Assembly: GCA_006503535.1 (NCBI GenBank)
Contig: QYRS01000006.1
Location: 1,984,001-2,048,000 of the forward strand
Reading direction: 5' to 3'
Source: Arthrinium phaeospermum
Lineage: Eukaryota; Ascomycota; Sordariomycetes; Amphisphaeriales; Apiosporaceae
DNA length: 64,000 nt
The notes under the pieces are model-generated. The model saw nothing but the letters and a program-made list of their open reading frames with translations, made no database searches and was not told the origin of the DNA. Positions 34,561 through 46,595 of the stretch are shown here, piece after piece. Position 1 is the first letter of the stretch. The number at the start of each line of letters is the position of its first letter. The translations under genes and the position numbers were made by a program.

Positions 34561-35288
34561 GAATTAAAAAAAAAAAAATATCGAGGGAGAAGCTGATACA
34601 AACCCAGGCGCCCTTCACTGATGGCCTCGGAAGAAACTCAAGAGACTGATATCCTTGAGTCTCTCCCGAGACCCGCAGTTCATAGCACCTGTGTTTGTAC
34701 CAACTTCTCCCCCGCTCTTCTAAAAGAAAGAAAAGTTGAAAAGAGCAGAACAAGGGAGATATTTATATTGCCAGCAATCCAAACCGATAATTACTCAATC
34801 TGACCCGATAACGAATATCCTCTTGGAAGCTGAACCTTATTAAGTTTATCTTGCTCACATTATCGCTGCCGCCGTTGGGCCACGGTTCCCCCTGAAGGAG
34901 TCGTGAGTGATTCCATGGAACGCGTGAGAGTAACCAGTGAAAGTATATCTGCGCAGTGAGCTCCCAAAAGCTATAGTCTACGAGGTCAAACTCTGGCAGA
35001 AACGGTTATCATTGTGGTCATTAATCCAGAGTGTGGGAAGGACACTCACCATGATTTCCACAGCAAGCCAGATCAATTTGTAGTTCTTCAAAAACGGCAG
35101 CATGTGCGCTCCTGGCTGAATTGATGCCTCGAGCGATGGGGAGAAGGTGTCGTCGGAGAGGACAGTGGAGGGGGCACATGATTGGTGACTCTTCTAGACC
35201 TATCTAACATTTCGACCCAACCTGGTAACACACGCCGCCCTCCACAGGGATTCCCCGCAACCAAAACCAATGCCTCGGCCGAAGAAAA
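34561..35288. other. Intergenic
   Basis: Starts with an A-tract (about 34566-34578). No gene is recognised. It separates the nucleotidase relic from the inverted-repeat element upstream of the laccase. Confidence 0.4.
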
Positions 35289-35505
35289 GATATCCCCTTG
35301 AGTGCGATAACACTGCTTGGGGTATCCGTATAAAAACTGATTAACAAGACCGTGCGTATCGAAACAGGGTTTACTCAACCAATCATACACCGCACCGAGT
35401 GGGATGTACGTTTTAAACGTCACCCCGATCGTACTAAAATATCCTTGGTCCGTACAGTACGCTCCCTTTGGTTTCAAGCAGCGTTATCGCACTCAAGCGG
35501 ATATC
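35289..35505. mobile_element. 217-bp MITE-like element with 31-bp terminal inverted repeats
   Basis: The ends 35289-35319 and 35475-35505 are inverted repeats matching at 29 of 31 positions (core CTTGAGTGCGATAAC). The inside (155 bp) has no recognised gene, although one minus-strand frame reads through it. Size and structure fit a non-autonomous DNA transposon (MITE) or a long hairpin. I see no convincing target-site duplication directly outside the repeats. It lies about 270 bp upstream of the laccase start codon and so may sit in that promoter. Confidence 0.5.
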
Positions 35506-35772
35506 GGAAGATGCTTGGGGGTACTATTCCAACATCTCCGCATGGGAGCTGTCCGAGGATGAGTCGAGATACCAGGTCTTGATGTTGATGGCCGAGGAGT
35601 GGCCGTCGGGACCCCTCCCCCCTTTATTGCTTTTGAGGCACCTCTTATATGGGGCTACCTTCCAGCAGGTACGGAGCACGTTCGACTGCCTCCTCTCGTA
35701 AATCGATTGGGGTTTTAGAAAGTCGCTTGTGTATACGAGGCTTCGGCGGGGTTTCTCGCGACTATAACCATC

Positions 35773-37894
35773 ATGACTCCCTTTACCCTGAATCTCCTTA
35801 TCCTCAGCCTGGGATGTCAAGCTATGGGTGCCGCATCGGCGTACACGCCTCCAATCATTGACGCTGAAAGTGAACCATGCGAGAACACCCCAACGTCGCG
35901 ACGTTGCTGGGGCGAGCACAGCATCGACACAGACTGGCTCGAGATAACCCCAAGCACGGGAAATACCCGGGAGGTAAGTGGGAAATCAGGGGTAGGCCGA
36001 GATGAACAGAATACCGAAAAGGTGCAGCAACGTTTTAACCAATGCCACTCACGCCACAGTATTGGCTTACTGCCGAAGAGACGACCATGGCCCCTGATGG
36101 CTACCAGCGTCCAGTCATGGTCTTCAACGGCTCGATCCCGGGACCGACTATCGAGGCAGATTGGGGGGATAATATCATTGTCCATATCACCAACACCCTG
36201 AGAAACAACGGGTACTTCAACCACCTTCTTGAGAGGAGCTGTCCTGCCGTCGTAGAAACTCACCGTGATGTAGTACGTCCATACACTGGCATGGTATGCA
36301 TCAAAAGGGCAGTATCTCCCACGATGGTTAGTACATCCTCCGGCTTCCATTCAACGATATGAGATTGTCTGATCTATCCCAGGAGTGCCGGGAGTGACGC
36401 AATGCCCCATCATTCCGGGCAATAGCATGACCTATCGATTCCAGGCTACCCAGTACGGCACGGCTTGGTACCACTCGCATTTCAGTCTGCAACTAGCCGA
36501 GGGCCTGTTCGGTCCTATCGTGATTCACGGTCCTGCGACTGCCGACTATGATGTCGACGTGAGACCTGTAATGATCATGGACTGGCCGCACGTCACGGCG
36601 TGGGAGACATGGAAGACGTACCAGCACCGCGTAGCCCTGGTTCAACCAGTAGCCGCGAACGGGCTGATCAACGGCAAGAACCCGTACGACTGCAGCAGGT
36701 CCCAAGATCCCGCCTGTGTCGGCGGTAATCAGACGGCAGGACGGTTCGAGGTGCGCTTCGAAAAGGGGCTCAAGTACCGGTTCCGCGTCATCGGCGCCCA
36801 GACCGACGGCTACATGAAGTTCGCCATCGACGGGCACCAGCTCACGGTGATCGCGGCCGACCTGGTGCCCCTGCGGCCGTACAGGACCGACAGCGTCATC
36901 CTCGCGAGCGGGCAGCGCTACGACGTGGTCGTGGAAGCCGACCAGCCCGTCGACAACTACTGGCTGCGCGCCATCTACCAGACGGCCTGCAACAACAACG
37001 ACAACGACAACAAGGATAACATCCTGGGCATCGTGCGCTATACGGACGGGGCAGCAGATCCCGAGAAAGATCCCACCACCACCGTCAACCGCGCCATCAC
37101 GAACAGCTGCGGCGACGAGCCGGCCGAAAGCCTCGTCCCCTGGGTCGCGCACGAGGTCGGCGACGCGGACGTGCGCGACACCGTCGGGGTCGGCTGGTAC
37201 TACCAGCCGGACCTGGTCTTCAAGTGGACGCTGCACAGCAAGACGCTGGTGGCCAACTGGTCGGCGCCGACGCTCCTGGGCCTCTACGAGGAGGGGAGCT
37301 CCTCCAACGCGCACTTCCCTTCCGAGAGCAACATCGTGTCCCTCGACGCTGCGGCCGACCAGTGGGTCTACTGGATCATCCAGGACGTGGGCCTCGTCAA
37401 TGCCTATCACCCGCTGCACCTGCACGGGCACGACTTCTACGTGCTGGCGCAGGGGCGCGGTGTGTTTGTGCCGGGCGTCGTCGGCTCAACACGAAGAACC
37501 CGCCGCGGAGGGATACCGTTACGTTGTACGGCAACGGGTATACGGTGATTGCGTTCAAGACGGATAACCCTGGGTGAGCACGCCTCTCCTTTTTCGTTTC
37601 TCTCGTTCCTTGGCCCCTTTGTTTGGCGTATGGGGGCACCATTTCCCTCGTCGAAGTGAAGTGGTAATGGTTAACACATCGATGATGGGCTGATACAGAT
37701 CCTGGCTGTTGCATTGCCATATCGCATGGCACGCAAGTCAGGGTCTAGCCATGCAGGTGGTCGAGAGGGCCTCGGAGATCCCTGGCTTGCTGCAAAAGGA
37801 TGCAGCCGAAATGGACCGCACCTGCCGCGACTGGATTCCGTTCTATCACTCGCCGGATCAGCAAGACGATCGACAGGACGACTCGGGGATATGA
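35773..37894 (+). CDS. Ascomycete laccase-type multicopper oxidase, with one frameshift
   Basis: Secreted blue copper oxidase. Exons 35773-35973, 36060-36211, 36274-36326, 36383-37573 and 37699-37894, about 597 aa if the frame is kept. Signal peptide MTPFTLNLLILSLGCQ. All four copper-ligand regions exist: IHWHG (exon 3), WYHSH (exon 4), HPLHLHGH (exon 4) and HCHIAWH (exon 5). The protein ends in DSGI, the C-terminal plug typical of ascomycete laccases (DSGL/I/V). Near 37484 the frame breaks: VFVPGVV is followed in the next frame by LNTKNPPRRDTVTLYGNGY, which needs one extra base; no GT-AG intron fits. So this is either a recent pseudogene or a sequence error. The MITE-like element sits upstream. 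Likely substrates are phenols; a role in pigment or metabolite oxidation is possible. Confidence 0.8.
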
Positions 37895-38759
37895 CACCCT
37901 TGCATTATGTGGATGTGGAGCTCGCCGGTTATTCTTTCCCAACGAAGGGTGTTTGCTGTGGGTGGTTCAGAGGCCGCCAAAGGGTCCAATAAGTTTCGTA
38001 GTATTCTTCGCCGAGTGTCAAATTGAGCTCGGGAGGTGCAATTCAAGTGGATAGCGCGGCATTTAGCTGCCCGAAACGCAGCTCTGTCCACTTATTTAGG
38101 GCTGAGACTCAGAAAAGATGCTCATCGCAATGACTGACTGCTACAGTATCTCCCACGGCCCAGATTCATCGCGACGTTTGGATCAGTGCTGCTTATGCTG
38201 GTCCTTTATTGTGAAGTAGATGCTTAGATCCTCTCCTGTGCCCCCTTTACCCCTGATCCATCAGCGTGCATCGGACTGCACTTGAGGGAGGTCCAGCGGC
38301 GTGGGGCCGCCCTGGGAGTACCAAGGTTACTACCGTGCAGTTCAACGGACGACTGACGACGCTAGCGCGCTGCCCCTAACTGGCTGGCTGGGCATCGTTC
38401 TTTCAGCCGTCAATCAAGCAATACAGCGAGCTGAACGACGATATCGATATAGCTTCACCAGGTACTTGATATAGCGATTCTCATAATATCGGCGACTATC
38501 ATTGCATCGATGCTTAGTTAGAAGTCTTGAACTAACTACAGTAGGAACTACATCAAAAGTTCGGACGAGTCACGAGTCAGATCGTCGTCAGCACTCAAAC
38601 ACTCATCCTGCAACGACATCTCACGTTTCGTCTGCCGCCTTCCCCTCATCAAGCCCACCCCATTCCTGCAAAAACATCTTCACTCCCATTAGTTAGCCCT
38701 TTGAAAACGTGCCACTTGAACGCAATATTATTGTACAGATATAGTTTTCAACCACCACC
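37895..38759. other. Intergenic
   Basis: 865 bp between the laccase and the small secreted protein. I see nothing coding. Confidence 0.4.
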
Positions 38760-39206
38760 ATGCATGCCGTCTTGTTCTTCTATGTCGCCGTAGCCACCAC
38801 GCTCGCTGCCGCCAACGACCCCACCGGCAACAACAACTGCCAGCAGGCATGCGATGCCTTCGTCCAGCTCACCACGACGTGTTCCGATACCGGCGGGGGC
38901 GTCGAGGTCGGCGGCGGCGGCGGCGGCGCCGATATCAGTCCGTTATCGAAGCAGTTGCAGTGCCTATGCAGCCTCGATGACTACTATAGCTTGACTTCGT
39001 GCCTGGGGTGCCTACGTAGTAGTGGCCAGGGCGATGCGTTTGCAGGTTCGTTCCTCCATCTGTCCCCTTTCTTTGATGTGTGTGTGTGTGAAAACCGACC
39101 AGGTATTCTTACTTACTCTCCCTGCATAGACGAGATCATGAGGCTTCAGGCTCACTGCAGGTCTGCCGCCTCTTCGCATGAGCCCCCGGAGCTCCACGAG
39201 CTCTGA
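38760..39206 (+). CDS. Small secreted cysteine-rich protein
   Basis: Predicted 120-aa secreted protein, effector-like in size. Exons 38760-39045 and 39130-39206. Signal peptide MHAVLFFYVAVATTLAAA. The spliced mature protein has eight Cys (C-x3-C, C, C-x-C, C-x2-C, C), an even number fitting four disulfides, and a Gly-rich loop (VGGGGGG). The 84-bp intron (GTTCGT donor, CATAG acceptor) is a multiple of three without a stop; retention would add three Cys and spoil the pairing, so splicing is favoured. The C-x3-C/C-x-C spacing recalls CFEM-like proteins but does not match them well. No function assigned. Confidence 0.65.
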   Translation: MHAVLFFYVAVATTLAAANDPTGNNNCQQACDAFVQLTTTCSDTGGGVEVGGGGGGADISPLSKQLQCLCSLDDYYSLTSCLGCLRSSGQGDAFAGSFLHLSPFFDVCVCENRPGILTYSPCIDEIMRLQAHCRSAASSHEPPELHEL

Positions 39207-40041
39207 CAAGCCTCGTTTGGATCTAAAACCCCTCTGAAGACTTTTTCGGGGGCTTTGGGAGAGAACTACCGTCAACGGCGGGTGAAAGCTCTGGTCGGAG
39301 GATCAAAACGCTTCAACTGGGTGCTGTTATGAGGCAGATAGGGAAAGGAGTAGCCACTTCCACCTGATTTTGGACTGTCAAGATGAACTGTACTAGTATA
39401 TTACTTCCCTCACACTAATGTACAATATCTCAGAGGTTTGAGCAACCGAGGGTACTCCTCTGGAAAAAAGATCACATAGGAAAAGAGCGAGCATGAGTGC
39501 CGCCAGACTTAACGCTGCTGCTGTATAAGAACACCGGCCCACCCGCTCCTTTCCCCAAAATCGGGGTTGACCATGCACATATACAAATCTCCCAAGACCT
39601 CCCCAAGATCACATCAAAGCTGGCCAGTCAAACATTCTAATCGTTTCACCCACCAGTCGTCCCCTCGGATCCCCAGATGATGCCCAGATGCAGATGCAAC
39701 TCCCCGACTCGATATAAATGATAAACAAGAAACTGCGGCGCGTTCGGCCGTTGCGGGTATCAAACTTCTTTCTCCCGTGTCTTGGGTCTCCCAACTCCAT
39801 GATGATGGCAAGAAGAATAAAACTGCCGTCCCAAATTCCAACTGTACCCGCCCCAAACACCGTTCAAATGCAAATAGAGAATGATATACGGAAATTGGGT
39901 ATATCCACCAATATGGTCGCTTCTCTTCGTACAGGGCCCCATTACTGTTTTGGCCGGAAATATTAATTGTAAAACAAGGAAATGCTCGCGTATGCGTAGT
40001 TGGTGCGATTCCGACGGCGGTACCAAAATGGACAAAAGTTG
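39207..40041. other. Intergenic, convergent gene ends
   Basis: 3' flanks of the secreted-protein gene (plus) and coiled-coil gene (minus). No gene recognised. Confidence 0.4.
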
Positions 40042-42572
40042 TCATCCAGTCAGCCCTTCTTGCAATGCGTCACGATCAACCGCCTCCGGTTGGACTTTGC
40101 TCGGCGTGCGTTTCTGGTGCGCGGTCCAATATGCATGGAAACCTGGGATAGCACCCGCCTGGTTCACACCGGGCGGGCGGCCGGAAGGCTTTTGTGACTG
40201 ATCATTGTTTTCGCGATCAGGCTTGGTCGGCGTTGTTGTTGCTGTGGTTGTTGATGTGGACGTCGAGGCACCTCCACCCCATGGCATCCATGATCCCGCC
40301 CACTTGCCAAGCTTGGAAGGGCCTGGCCGTTGCGACGCAGACGGTGGTCCCGAAACTGCACGCAGACTGTTTCTACTAGGCGACGATGCGTAACTATCCC
40401 GCAGAACGAGACTGCTCCTCTTGGCTGTGTCGCGTGACAGCATTGGGCGTGCTACGACGCAACTGCTCGCTGTTACCGAAGTCGCACAGCTGAGGGGTCG
40501 CAACGTCATCTGGCTAGGTCGCGATTTGAGAGTGTGGATGTCAAGGCCACCAGAAAGAGACATGATCGATTCATGAGATAAGGACCTGTGCAGCGACCGA
40601 TGTGCGGTGCGGCCATCGTCAGTAGTGACATCCGAGAATAAATCGACATCGCCGCGCTCAGCAGTAGACCCCCTCGATCCATACTCATCGTCAGAGCCGG
40701 ACCTCTCTGTGTTGATCGCGGGGCCAGGAAGCTCTTGCCCGTCGTCTCCCTCTTCGTAGATTGTGTGTGTCTGTGACGGTTGTGTCATGTCAAGGGAGAA
40801 GTTGGTGGGTGCTTGGAAACTTCGCATAGATACATTCGAGGGATTCTTGCGGTGTGAACGCCATTTGGGCGACATGGGATCCACACTAGTCGTGGGTGAT
40901 GTCGGGAGCGACTCGACCATGACAGGGTCGAACAGCGAATTGCGATGATTCGAGGTGGGCGAGCTCGGCGCAGACGAAAGTGCAAATTCGGAAGGCTGTT
41001 CCGACTGCATAGACCAGCGGTTTGACCGATTGGAGTCTCTCTGTGTGCGGGTAGCCTGTGTAGGTCGCCACACGGAAGGGGGCGTCGCGGTACCAGATGG
41101 TTGCGTGGGTGGGATAAAGATTCCGGGTGTAAGCCCTTGCCGTTTCTTGCGAGGCTTCTTCTCTGTTTAACAAGTGGCGCATGATAGTGGTGGTGTATAT
41201 GCAGTTCTTGAGACAACTTCGAGATCTGAGACGTCGAGGACTCTTGGGATTCCAACTCTGCTCTCAGAGTATGATGCGCATGCTGCTGCGCAAGGGAATC
41301 TTCGCTCTCCATCACTTGATGGCTAATCAGCTGATCCCGAAGCGACTGGATCTCATCATTGGAGTTCATCACATCTCCCTCAGTTCGGTAATGCCCTGCT
41401 GTAAAGCCGAGTTGTCCTGGAGCAAATCGCGGACAAAATGCGACACAACGTTGCTGCCACCTTCCGCGGCACCGAAAGACGACCTGGCGGCGGCGGCTCC
41501 TTTCAGTCTGCCAGCAGCCGTGTTCAGCTCCTTCTCAACTTCGCATTGTTTCTCCATACGGCCCATCATCTCGGCATGCCGCTCGCGCTCGACCTTGCTC
41601 TCGTATTCCATGCGTTCCAACTGATCCTGGAGGTTCACAATGCCCCGCTCTGCGCGCTTCCATCGTGCCATGGCCGAGCGGGCCTCCTCGTGTGTCGTTG
41701 CCAGGTTCGTCTGTAAGTCCGCTTGCTCCTGTTCCAAGAACTCTAATTCGCGTTCCAGTGACTCGGCGCGCAGAGTCTCCCCCTCAAGACGACGGATAGC
41801 TTGCTGTGATGAGAGCAGTGTGGCCTCTAGTGATCTGATACGTCCCTCGGAATCGGCAACCGTCGAGTTGAGCGTTTCTAACTGGTCGAGCAACTCCGGT
41901 TGCTTTCGATGTAGTGGGCGTTCTTCGCTTCAAGCTCCCGGTTGTCCATTTCCAGCTGTTCGATCCTGCTGGTGAGTTCCAGGCGGTCTCGTTTCGCATT
42001 TGCCATGTATGCCTCATGTCGTTCGAGAAGAGCCTGCAGGCAGAAGGTTAGAGACTTTGAGACACCATAGTGGCGATCAATGTTGTGATAACGAGCTCAG
42101 GAATGTGAGTTGGGGCTTCCAATGCGCAATAGCCGAATCAACGTTAAGGGGCATTCCCGCGACTTCCGTAAGGAGGTTCGAGAAGGGGGGCTGTCGTGAG
42201 TAGGTGCGAGTCATTGGATTAAGAGCATTGGCAATCATGACGTGAGAAGCCATCAGGGTAGTCACACACACAACGGCCGGGAACTACTGCAATAGCGCCT
42301 GCCTGCCTGCCCGCTGCTGAGGGGAAGGGGCCAGAAGGAAGGGAGCATCGCAAGAAACGCAAAAGTAACGTACCTGTCCCACGCTTGCTGCAAGATGGAC
42401 GTCCTTCTCGACACTATCCAGGACGGTGCTATTGTGTCTCAAAACGACACACTGCAAGTCACCGCAGCAGCATCTCATCGGAGGGATCTCTCGGTCCGGC
42501 TGGGATATTTAAGACATCGAGCCTGCCACCACGGGCAGGCAGATTGGTCGTGGGGGGAAGCGGATCAGCCAT
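40042..42572 (-). CDS. Coiled-coil protein conserved in filamentous ascomycetes, with five apparent 1-bp deletions
   Basis: Long coiled-coil protein of a family I recognise by pattern but cannot name; about 731 aa if the frame is restored. Exons 42572-42374 and 42033-40042 (340-bp intron). N-terminus MADPLPPTTNLPARGGRLDV, then VLRHNSTVLDSVEKDV and GQALLERHEAYMANAKRDRL. A continuous heptad region follows (SLERELEFLEQEQADLQTNL, QDQLERMEYESKVERERHAE), then SNVVSHFVRDLLQDNSALQQ, ELHIHHHYH and a basic KKPRKKRQGLTPGIF. The last 340 aa are Ser/Thr/Pro-rich and likely disordered. The frame changes near 42470, 42450, 41893, 41371 and 41165, each cured by one added base and none by an intron. All shifts are in the same direction. 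Either a decayed gene or an assembly with missing bases. Confidence 0.6.
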
Positions 42573-44704
42573 GGCAGCGCAGGGGTCGAAGTTTGTTTTG
42601 CGCGCGTCACCATACTGAGATTAACGAATGCAGCCCAGGGGCAGGAGAGGCGGCAATATAGTGCAACAATCACACAAGGGATGTCCAGGAAAGAAGAGGC
42701 GTATCACAGCCCAAGGCCACCAGAAGGTTTGAGGCGCTCAGAGATGCGACGACGCGGTGGCAGGTTTCCTTCTTTTCTTCTCAGACGACTTTCGAGGGGC
42801 GTTGCTCGCGTATCCGGGTCACCTGCCCGCCCTGCGGCCTCTGCGCCTGAGTCGCACTGGGGTGGGACCAGATGTTCCTAATTTGCTCCAGAAAGTAAAG
42901 TGGTGGTAAAGTGGTGCTTGCGAAGATGGCGGGGGATCATGTTCGCCTCCAGTTGCCATCATGTTCAGCGGTCGTCAGGCATAGTATAAGACGAGACTTA
43001 GATAGGAACAGATAGGTAGGTATGTACATGTATCATTGGGGGGGAGGGCGGGAGAAGACGAAGCGCAAAGCTTAGGTAGAGTTGAGGATACCGTTCGAGG
43101 AATCAAAAGAGGTCGGAAACCTTATGGCTTTTCCAGAGCGCTTCCATTTTGTGCAAACCATGTGTGGTGTGAGCCTGACCTTGCTGCACACAGCTGTACC
43201 TCGAGATTAAAAGTTCGGCCGCCGTTCGCAGGCGCATGCCCTGGTTGCGCGTGTTCCTGGCACCTGGTTTGCTGACCGCATTGATGCCTGTGATTTTCAG
43301 CAATTTGACAGGGTGGAGATGCTCTTGGCTCGCAGGACATGGAGGGGCCCGGCTGGCCCTGCTTGCCCTGTACGCCCTCGACGGGCTTTCCCCTGTTCAA
43401 TGAAGAACTCCCGTTACCCATGCGTGCTGCTACTTTGGGCCACCCATGTGTGCTATGACGACACACCATCAATCCCACCTCAGCTTTGCGCTGAACTTTT
43501 CCATCCTATCATGATCCCAACTTCAGCCCACCATCCCTCGGCAGTGGAATACCGTCTGAGAAATTCCTTTCATCTGGTCCGTGTCTCGGTGGTATCTAGA
43601 GTGCCTGCAGCTCTATTCTTTTTTTTTTTCTTTCTTCCTTTTTCTCTCAACGCAATATCCGAAATGCTAGCTTGCATGCAAGGGCAGCGTATTAGGCTTC
43701 ATAGCGCTATGCACGCTAGATAGGCGTTCGGAGGCCTTCCCCGATGGAGTCTGGCGGCCCTGCAGGACGAGAGACCCTAAAAAACTCGAGCCTGCAAACC
43801 ACAATTTACTTAGAGCCCAGGCAATACCTGGATCAATTACATATCTGCCTGGAGGCCTTATCTAGTGCCGCGCGACACTGAGCTTCCAGACTTGCAGGTC
43901 CGCCGGGCGTTTCGTGCATGCTAAGGCGGAAAACATGAATGGCTCTCAACTCAGCGAGTATATATGCTTTGACTTTCACGGTTTATTACTCAATACGAGC
44001 GATAATCATCCAACACGTACAGACAAAGTCCCAGGTAATCCCCCGTTTCCCCAAGTCGTTCATTACACCACCACTGCTGTGTATCAGACTGGAATAGTCA
44101 CGTAAACTGGAATATTATCCCAACGTCAAACTAACGGGCCCCTTGCAGAATGGTGCGAGATTCACTTGGTGCTCCGTTTTAGGACGGTGACAACAAATGC
44201 ATGTAGCTCCGATACCACAGGAGCCCAGCCAGTTACAGAACGACAGATGGTGCGCCTCGTCCACGGCGACTTTTTGTATCCGGTCCACTATGGAGCAATA
44301 CTCTACACGCTAACGATCCCTCATGGGCCCAAGGGCCATTATCCTACCGTGGGGGAGGGGTCTTATTGTCGGTCTGTTATTCTCCACCGCGACCCAGAAT
44401 TTCAGGTACGAAATTCTCCTTGCAACGTTCGTTTCTTAAGTAAGGCAGGTATTACCTATTATCAGATCGGTTGATGTTGGGCAATCAATCTCATGTATGT
44501 AAGAGCGGGCACTGCAGACTATTGAATAGCTACCAGCAACCAGCAACTTCGGTACACGATCATGTACATGTAGGTATGTAGATAGATATTTCCATAATAA
44601 TTGTTTTCCCGCCGATTTTCATGTCCGTCGGAAGTTTGAGCGTGCTGGCAAATGTGCCAGCTTGCAGATGGCCGGTATGCAATGCATGGGGAAATGAAAA
44701 AGCG
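42573..44704. other. Intergenic (2.1 kb)
   Basis: No gene recognised on either strand. It contains a pyrimidine tract at about 43617-43645 and several short frames (up to 136 aa) without domains. Holds the promoter of the coiled-coil gene. Confidence 0.4.
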
Positions 44705-45288
44705 TCACACCTCAAGTTTGGACCTACCTTCCTGGCCCAACAGCTCATTCACTCGACCAAGCACATCTCTCTGTTTTTCTATTATGCTATTAGTATACTT
44801 CACCTCATATATCATGTTCCGCCTTGGGGCGGCAAAGGAGGTGGTAGATCCTGCTGATGCATAGGTTTACTGTACTTACTGTCGAGCCTTTGCCGGCCAA
44901 GATGCTCGGAACCGTCCATCGCGAACCGAAAGTTCCCGTACTGTACCTGACCATGGACGAAGCCGTGGGCCGAAAATTTCGGTTTCGTCATTTTGTGGCA
45001 CTCGGCTCGCCAGGTGAATGTGAGGCGGAACGAGCGAGGCAGCGTCACTTCGTCCATCCACCGAAGACGCAGGAACACCACGTAATGCCCCTTCGTCTCC
45101 TCCCCTTCAAAGTCTTCCACCATGGTGGCTGGCACGGTGTCCTCTTGTATATACTGGCGCTCGTCTTTTTCTTCATCATCGTTCATGTCGTTCTGCTCCT
45201 CTTCCCCCTGTAGCATGACTTTTATCGTCCAGTGTGTAGTCACTCTCGGTATCCTCCCCCAGTAAGTCCTCCAGTAAGGTAACCTCAT
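44705..45288 (-). CDS. Hypothetical protein, two exons
   Basis: I do not recognise the family. Exons 45288-44880 and 44778-44705; the intron has a GTAAGT donor, a TACTAAT branch point and TAG acceptor, and splicing gives 160 aa. The middle is very acidic (EEEQNDMNDDEEKDERQY), followed by a well-formed segment GHYVVFLRLRWMDEVTLPRS and an ending RVNELLGQEGRSKLEV. No signal peptide or membrane segment. The start is uncertain: the frame is open slightly upstream, and a further 5' exon is possible. Support comes from the clean intron and protein-like composition only. Confidence 0.45.
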
Positions 45289-46595
45289 CGTTCTATAAAC
45301 TATAGCCACTCTCCTTGTCCTCCTATTTTCTTCCTATTGCTGCTGGAAAACGGGTTTTCCGCCTGTCAGTAGCGGAGTGCTTCATTCTTCCTCGCGTTGC
45401 GAGTCTCTTACATTTCGGCATAGCATGTTCGGCATTGCTCTCGAGTCCTCACCTTCTTTTGGTGCCTGCATCAAAGACGGGATGAGCCTTGTAGCGTTGT
45501 AGACGCCTTGTCATGTCTGCCCGTCACTTGGCATAAGCGGTGCGATAGTCGCCAGAGAAAGGCTACGGCAAAACTTCCGATGCTTCCGGCGATGTCACTT
45601 CGGTAGCATACAAAACATCAATCATTGCCCCCTCAAGTGCTCTCGCTGCAGGAGACGTATAACAAGGCAATAAAAGAAATACCAAATGGGGAAACAAAAT
45701 GTTATAAACCCCGTTAGATATCCATGGCCCCTTGAATGGTTTGCTACAGTTTGCGCCTATTGTCAAGCAAACAAGCAAGCAAGCCGACTCATATGAGTTC
45801 TCGTAGGTTGAATGGTGTCTGGCTGGACCATTGTCACGGAGTGTATGTGGTATGGTGAACCAGACAAGAACAAACCACGAGGACGGAATGGTTAGAAGAA
45901 GCGTAGATACTACTAAGCCTATCAAAGCTGGTGCAACGAGGGCTGTTATATGGGAAACTTGTAATGTTGTCTCCAACATACTTTAGGTACCAAGCGTCCG
46001 CGAAACATTTGACGCGTGCTATCGGCCATGTGCTCAGAAGCAACCCGGTGCGTACCGGCAGGCTTGCATGAGCAAACACCAGCTTCTATAAAAGTACAGG
46101 CGAGAGGGGGGGAGGAGGAAAGAAGCGAAAGATGACCACGCCATCTAGGTTGGTCATTCGGGTCCCCTCGTTTATCCAATCTATCTTAAATCATCCGGCC
46201 GAATGTGCCATGCCATACGTTCCGCCAGTCTCCTGAACACCAATCCTTCCGTGCCCACAAGGAGAAGAAATCGAACTTCAGCCTCGCCGTCTAAAGGAAA
46301 TCAAGTTGTAAACAGTCATGCCGCGTGCCTCGTAAACTATAGGATGATAGCAAACGTCATCCCCCGCTGTTGCCCCTCAACGGGAGGGGGGAGATCATCT
46401 ATCCGTAGCCGGTTCATCTCATACACACAATATCAAAGCCAAGTGATCTTCGGAGATCAGCTACCAGTAACTCCGCTGTCATGCAAACCATATCATCGTC
46501 CTTCTTAGGGAGTCGAATCGAGCCGTTCGCGAGTGGGTATATCCGCAGTAAATGAAGAATAGAGCACAAGAAGGGAAATTGTGAAGGAAAAGAAA
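45289..46595. other. Intergenic with an unassigned hydrophobic frame
   Basis: Minus-strand frame 45979-45563 (138 aa) has two or three hydrophobic segments (for example ALIGLVVSTLLLTIPSSWFV), but no family, splice or start support, so it is not called a gene. Confidence 0.3.

Noticed and set aside
45563..45979. 138-aa minus-strand hydrophobic frame
   Set aside because: No homologous pattern, start context or splice support; hydrophobicity alone is not enough.
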